This document shows, in pieces, positions 7,636 to 9,521 of a stretch of 9,521 nt of DNA. The notes under the pieces were generated by a model. The model worked only from the letters and a program-made list of their open reading frames with translations, was not told the origin of the DNA and did not search any database. The DNA is taken from positions 1-9,521 of the forward strand of contig JAAYFX010000013.1 of NCBI GenBank assembly GCA_012728025.1, given 5' to 3'. The stretch comes from Clostridiales bacterium. GTDB lineage: Bacteria > Bacillota > Clostridia > Oscillospirales > Oscillospiraceae. Position 1 is the first letter of the stretch. Each line of letters opens with the position of its first letter. Made by a program: the position numbers and the translations under genes.

Positions 7636-7644
7636 ATTATAACA
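7636..7644 (-). promoter_or_regulatory. Extended -10 promoter for prs
   Basis: The minus strand reads TGTTATAAT, a perfect TATAAT with the TGn extension. The -35 region at 17-18 bases is poor (TTTTAT), which is tolerated with an extended -10. Transcription would start near 7629, leaving about 58 nt before the TTG start of prs. Confidence 0.65.
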
Positions 7645-7742
7645 AATTATCCATATAAATAAAAGTCCTGATGCCAAATTTTCTATCCTTTAGCTAAAAG
7701 GCTTTTATTAACCTTCTTCTAAAAATCCCCGACTATAAAATA

Positions 7743-7771
7743 TTTACAAGAGCTTGGTTTTTGTATATACT
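7743..7771 (+). promoter_or_regulatory. Sigma-A type promoter for prfB
   Basis: TTTACA (7743-7748) and TATACT (7766-7771) are separated by exactly 17 bases, each one mismatch from consensus. Transcription would start near 7778. This is the best promoter in the window and is divergent from the prs promoter. Confidence 0.75.
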
Positions 7772-7778
7772 GTTTGGG

Positions 7779-7925
7779 ATACGATTATGATAAGTCGGCG
7801 GGGCCGGTTTTGCAAAGCTTATCTGACGAAGGCTCTCGGCAGGCAGGCTTAAGGCTTTGCCCTTTGTGTTTATCCGACTGGGCGGGATTGCCTCAGGAGC
7901 CGGATTGAAAGGAATGGTTAAAACT
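7779..7925 (+). promoter_or_regulatory. Long, foldable prfB leader
   Basis: About 147 nt separate the predicted transcription start from the prfB ATG. The leader can pair AGTCGG (7793-7798) with CCGACT (7874-7879). Inside that, GCAAAGC-TTA (7812-7821) can pair with TAA-g-GCTTTGC (7850-7860). A competing pairing joins GGCTC (7831-7835) to GAGCC (7897-7901), which would cover an AGGAG ribosome site. Two of the three forward frames are open through most of it: one begins at ATG 7787 and stops at TAA 7850-7852 (21 codons); the other can begin at TTG 7774 and stops at TGA 7906-7908. Neither has a strong ribosome site. I matched no known riboswitch class by eye. Confidence 0.4.
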
Positions 7926-9032
7926 ATGCTTGAGTTTGAAGAATATAAGGTGAAACTTGGCGGCCTTAAGCCAAAGCTTCAAGCTTTGGGGGAGGCCCTT
8001 AAACTTGATGAGGCAAAAAAGGAGCTTTCGGAGCTGGAGGCAGAAACAGAAAAAGACGGTTTTTGGGATGACCTTGAAAACTCTCAAAAGGTGATGAAGC
8101 AGATAAAATGGCAAAAGGCTAAATGTGACGGGTATAAGAAGCTTGAGACTGATTTTGACGACCTTTACACCATTTGCGAAATGGCTTTGGAAGAAAACGA
8201 TGACTCACTTTTGGACGAGCTTAAATCCGGCTTTACAAGCTTTGAGGAAAAGCTGGAGGAGGCAAATCTAACAACTCTGCTTTCCGGCGAATACGACTCC
8301 TGCGGGGCTATGATTTCTCTTCATGCCGGAGCCGGAGGCACAGAGGCTCAGGACTGGGCACAGATGCTATACCGTATGTATCAGCGCTGGGCAGAGCGCC
8401 ACGGCTTTGACTTCAAGGTTTTAGATTATTTGGATGGGGAAGAAGCGGGACTTAAAAGCGCAACGGTGGCAATAGACGGGGAAAACGCCTACGGCTACTT
8501 AAAAAGCGAAAATGGCATACACCGTCTAGTGCGTATTTCTCCCTTCGATTCCTCCGGCAGAAGGCATACAAGCTTTGCCGCAGTAGAGGTTATGCCTCAA
8601 ATAGAAGATGAGGGTGCAATCGAGATACGCCCCGATGATTTGAAGGTGGATACCTATCGCTCCTCCGGCGCAGGTGGCCAGCACGTTAACAAAACCGAAA
8701 GCGCCATACGCATAACCCACATACCCAGCGGCATAGTCGTCTCCTGCCAGACAGAGCGCAGCCAACATCAGAATCGTGATTATGCCATGAGTATGCTCCG
8801 CTCACGCTTGGCTGAGATAAAAGAGCGTCAGCATTTGGAAAGGGTTGAGGACATAAAGGGGGTGCAAATGAAGATTGAATGGGGCAGCCAGATACGCTCT
8901 TATGTTTTCATGCCCTACACCTTGGCGAAAGACCATAGGACAAACTATGAAAACGGCAACATAAGCGCCGTTATGGATGGGGATATAGACGGCTTTATAA
9001 ATGCCTACCTCTCTATGAACGCAGGGAAATAG
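7926..9032 (+). CDS. prfB: Peptide chain release factor 2 (RF2), in a single uninterrupted frame
   Basis: RF2 recognises UGA and UAA stop codons in the ribosomal A site and triggers peptide release. The 368-residue product has the RF2 anticodon-like tripeptide SPF at 205-207, within RISPFDSSGRRHTSF. It has the catalytic GGQ at 250-252, within SGAGGQHVNKTESA. Both sit at the same numbers as in E. coli RF2. SPF rather than PxT excludes RF1. Residue 246 is Ser. Codons 25-26 are CTT AAA, where many bacteria have CTT TGA and a +1 frameshift, so none is needed here. The start is not certain. ATG 7926 (AAAGGA 12 bases upstream) gives MLEFEEYK and the family length; TTG 7905 (AGGAG five bases upstream) would add seven residues; the frame extends to 7857 without support. 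It is monocistronic, with its own promoter and terminator. Confidence 0.96.
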   Translation: MLEFEEYKVKLGGLKPKLQALGEALKLDEAKKELSELEAETEKDGFWDDLENSQKVMKQIKWQKAKCDGYKKLETDFDDLYTICEMALEENDDSLLDELKSGFTSFEEKLEEANLTTLLSGEYDSCGAMISLHAGAGGTEAQDWAQMLYRMYQRWAERHGFDFKVLDYLDGEEAGLKSATVAIDGENAYGYLKSENGIHRLVRISPFDSSGRRHTSFAAVEVMPQIEDEGAIEIRPDDLKVDTYRSSGAGGQHVNKTESAIRITHIPSGIVVSCQTERSQHQNRDYAMSMLRSRLAEIKERQHLERVEDIKGVQMKIEWGSQIRSYVFMPYTLAKDHRTNYENGNISAVMDGDIDGFINAYLSMNAGK

Positions 9033-9087
9033 GCCCTGTTCAATGATACATCTGTACAGAAAAGTTTTTCTAATCCAGACAATGCAA

Positions 9088-9116
9088 GGCAGCTTCATAT
9101 AAATAAGCAAGCTGTC
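9088..9116 (+). other. Weak stem-loop in the prfB 3' untranslated region
   Basis: GGCAGCTT and AAGCTGTC can form eight pairs (one G-U) around a 13-base A/T-rich loop, between the prfB stop and its terminator. There is no U-tract. It may be a 3'-UTR structure or chance. Confidence 0.25.
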
Positions 9117-9134
9117 GGTGAGAAAATAAAACTT

Positions 9135-9169
9135 TAAGGGCTACGGAAAGTTTCTTTCCGAAGCCCTTA
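9135..9169 (+). terminator. Rho-independent terminator after prfB
   Basis: The arms TAAGGGCT and AGCCCTTA enclose one A-A mismatch, then a 7-bp inner stem CGGAAAG/CTTTCCG with a TTT loop. The plus-strand tail is ACTTTCTTAATC, modestly T-rich; the minus-strand side is also T-rich (AAAGTTTTATTTTC). It may therefore stop transcription both ways. Confidence 0.75.
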
Positions 9170-9252
9170 CTTTCTTAATCTCAAGGGTGGCATCAATTTA
9201 AAACAATCTCTATGATAATTTTCAGAACTTTTATCGCGCTGAACCTTGCGGC

Positions 9253-9281
9253 AAAAAAGCCCGACACAAGGTCGGGCTTTT
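9253..9281 (-). terminator. Rho-independent terminator of the convergent pyrophosphatase gene
   Basis: On the minus strand an 11-bp perfect stem AAAAGCCCGAC/GTCGGGCTTTT with a five-base loop runs into a six-T tract. It begins eight bases after the TAG of the minus-strand partial gene. This is a textbook intrinsic terminator. Confidence 0.88.
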
Positions 9282-9288
9282 ACGCTGA

Positions 9289-9521
9289 CTAAAATATGAA
9301 CTTAAAGAGATTGTAGCTCACAATAAGGCCGCTGAAAACTATGGAAACAGTGGCACAGAGCTTTATGAGAATGTTAAGTGAAGGACCGGAGGTGTCTTTG
9401 AAGGGGTCACCAACGGTGTCACCTACAACGGCGGCCTTGTGCTGTTCAGAGCCTTTTCCGCCATGGTTTCCGGCTTCTATGTACTTTTTGGCATTATCCC
9501 AAGCGCCGCCGGCGTTGGACA
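9289..9521 (-). CDS. hppA: Membrane-bound ion-translocating pyrophosphatase, C-terminal part (5' end outside window)
   Basis: Only the last 76 codons plus TAG are present; the reading frame enters from the right edge. The protein reads SNAGGAWDNAKKYIEAGNH, then GGKGSEQHKAAVVGDTVGD, then PFKDTSGPSLNILIKL, and ends in one hydrophobic segment (about 20 residues, CATVSIVFSGLIVSYNLF) before KFIF. The acidic and lysine-rich DTVGDPFKDTSGP block is a signature of the metal-pyrophosphate site of membrane-integral pyrophosphatases, which couple pyrophosphate hydrolysis to H+ or Na+ pumping across the membrane. The residues that decide K+ dependence and ion choice lie in the missing upstream part, so the subtype cannot be assigned. 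The gene converges on prfB, with a terminator for each between them. The family assignment is secure from this fragment alone. Confidence 0.93.
   Translation of the reverse strand, partial: SNAGGAWDNAKKYIEAGNHGGKGSEQHKAAVVGDTVGDPFKDTSGPSLNILIKLCATVSIVFSGLIVSYNLFKFIF

Noticed and set aside
7688..7702. Short stem CCTTT/AAAGG followed by CTTTTATT in the prs-prfB gap
   Set aside because: Five A/T-rich pairs are too weak for a terminator, and no plus-strand transcript is expected there upstream of the prfB promoter.
7779..7925. A c-di-GMP (GEMM-I) riboswitch, suggested by a GCAAAGC string
   Set aside because: The other conserved GEMM-I blocks and the tetraloop/receptor layout were not found, and the match is one short string.
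1..9521. CRISPR arrays, insertion sequences, tRNA or rRNA genes, phage genes
   Set aside because: No direct-repeat arrays, transposase-like frames, cloverleaf sequences or rRNA-like blocks were seen on reading both strands.

Overview
The window looks like ordinary chromosome from a low-to-mid-GC Gram-positive anaerobe, most likely an uncultured member of class Clostridia (Bacillota). This is inferred from four things: a GlgC/GlgD pair rather than GlgC alone, strong AGGAGG-type ribosome binding sites, an adjacent prs-pth pair, and the tail of a membrane-integral pyrophosphatase. I could not search a database, so the genus is unknown.

Layout: six co-directional minus-strand genes fill positions 7570 down to 52, in the transcription order prs, pth, glgB, glgC, glgD, glgA. 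prs makes PRPP and pth recycles peptidyl-tRNA. The four glg genes form a complete route from glucose-1-phosphate to branched glycogen: GlgC with GlgD makes ADP-glucose, GlgA elongates alpha-1,4 chains and GlgB adds alpha-1,6 branches. No degradative gene (glgP, malQ, pullulanase) lies inside the window. glgC and glgD overlap by ATGA and the other glg gaps are under 60 nt, so glgBCDA is very probably one transcript. pth and glgB are separated by a strong hairpin that overlaps the pth stop codon, so prs-pth and glgBCDA may be only partly co-transcribed.

A divergent intergenic region (7571-7925) carries an extended -10 promoter for prs and a near-consensus promoter for prfB. prfB, on the plus strand, encodes peptide chain release factor 2. 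It is one uninterrupted frame, without the UGA frameshift that autoregulates RF2 in many bacteria. It is preceded by a leader of about 147 nt that can be folded and that is open in two of three frames. After prfB come a clear hairpin terminator and then an opposing terminator that belongs to a convergent minus-strand gene. Only the last 76 codons of that gene are present; they match the C-terminus of an ion-pumping pyrophosphatase (hppA).

I do not see a previously undescribed system. The points most worth a second look are the loss of frameshifting in prfB together with its unusual leader, the structured leader in front of pth, and the glycogen operon sitting directly behind prs-pth.
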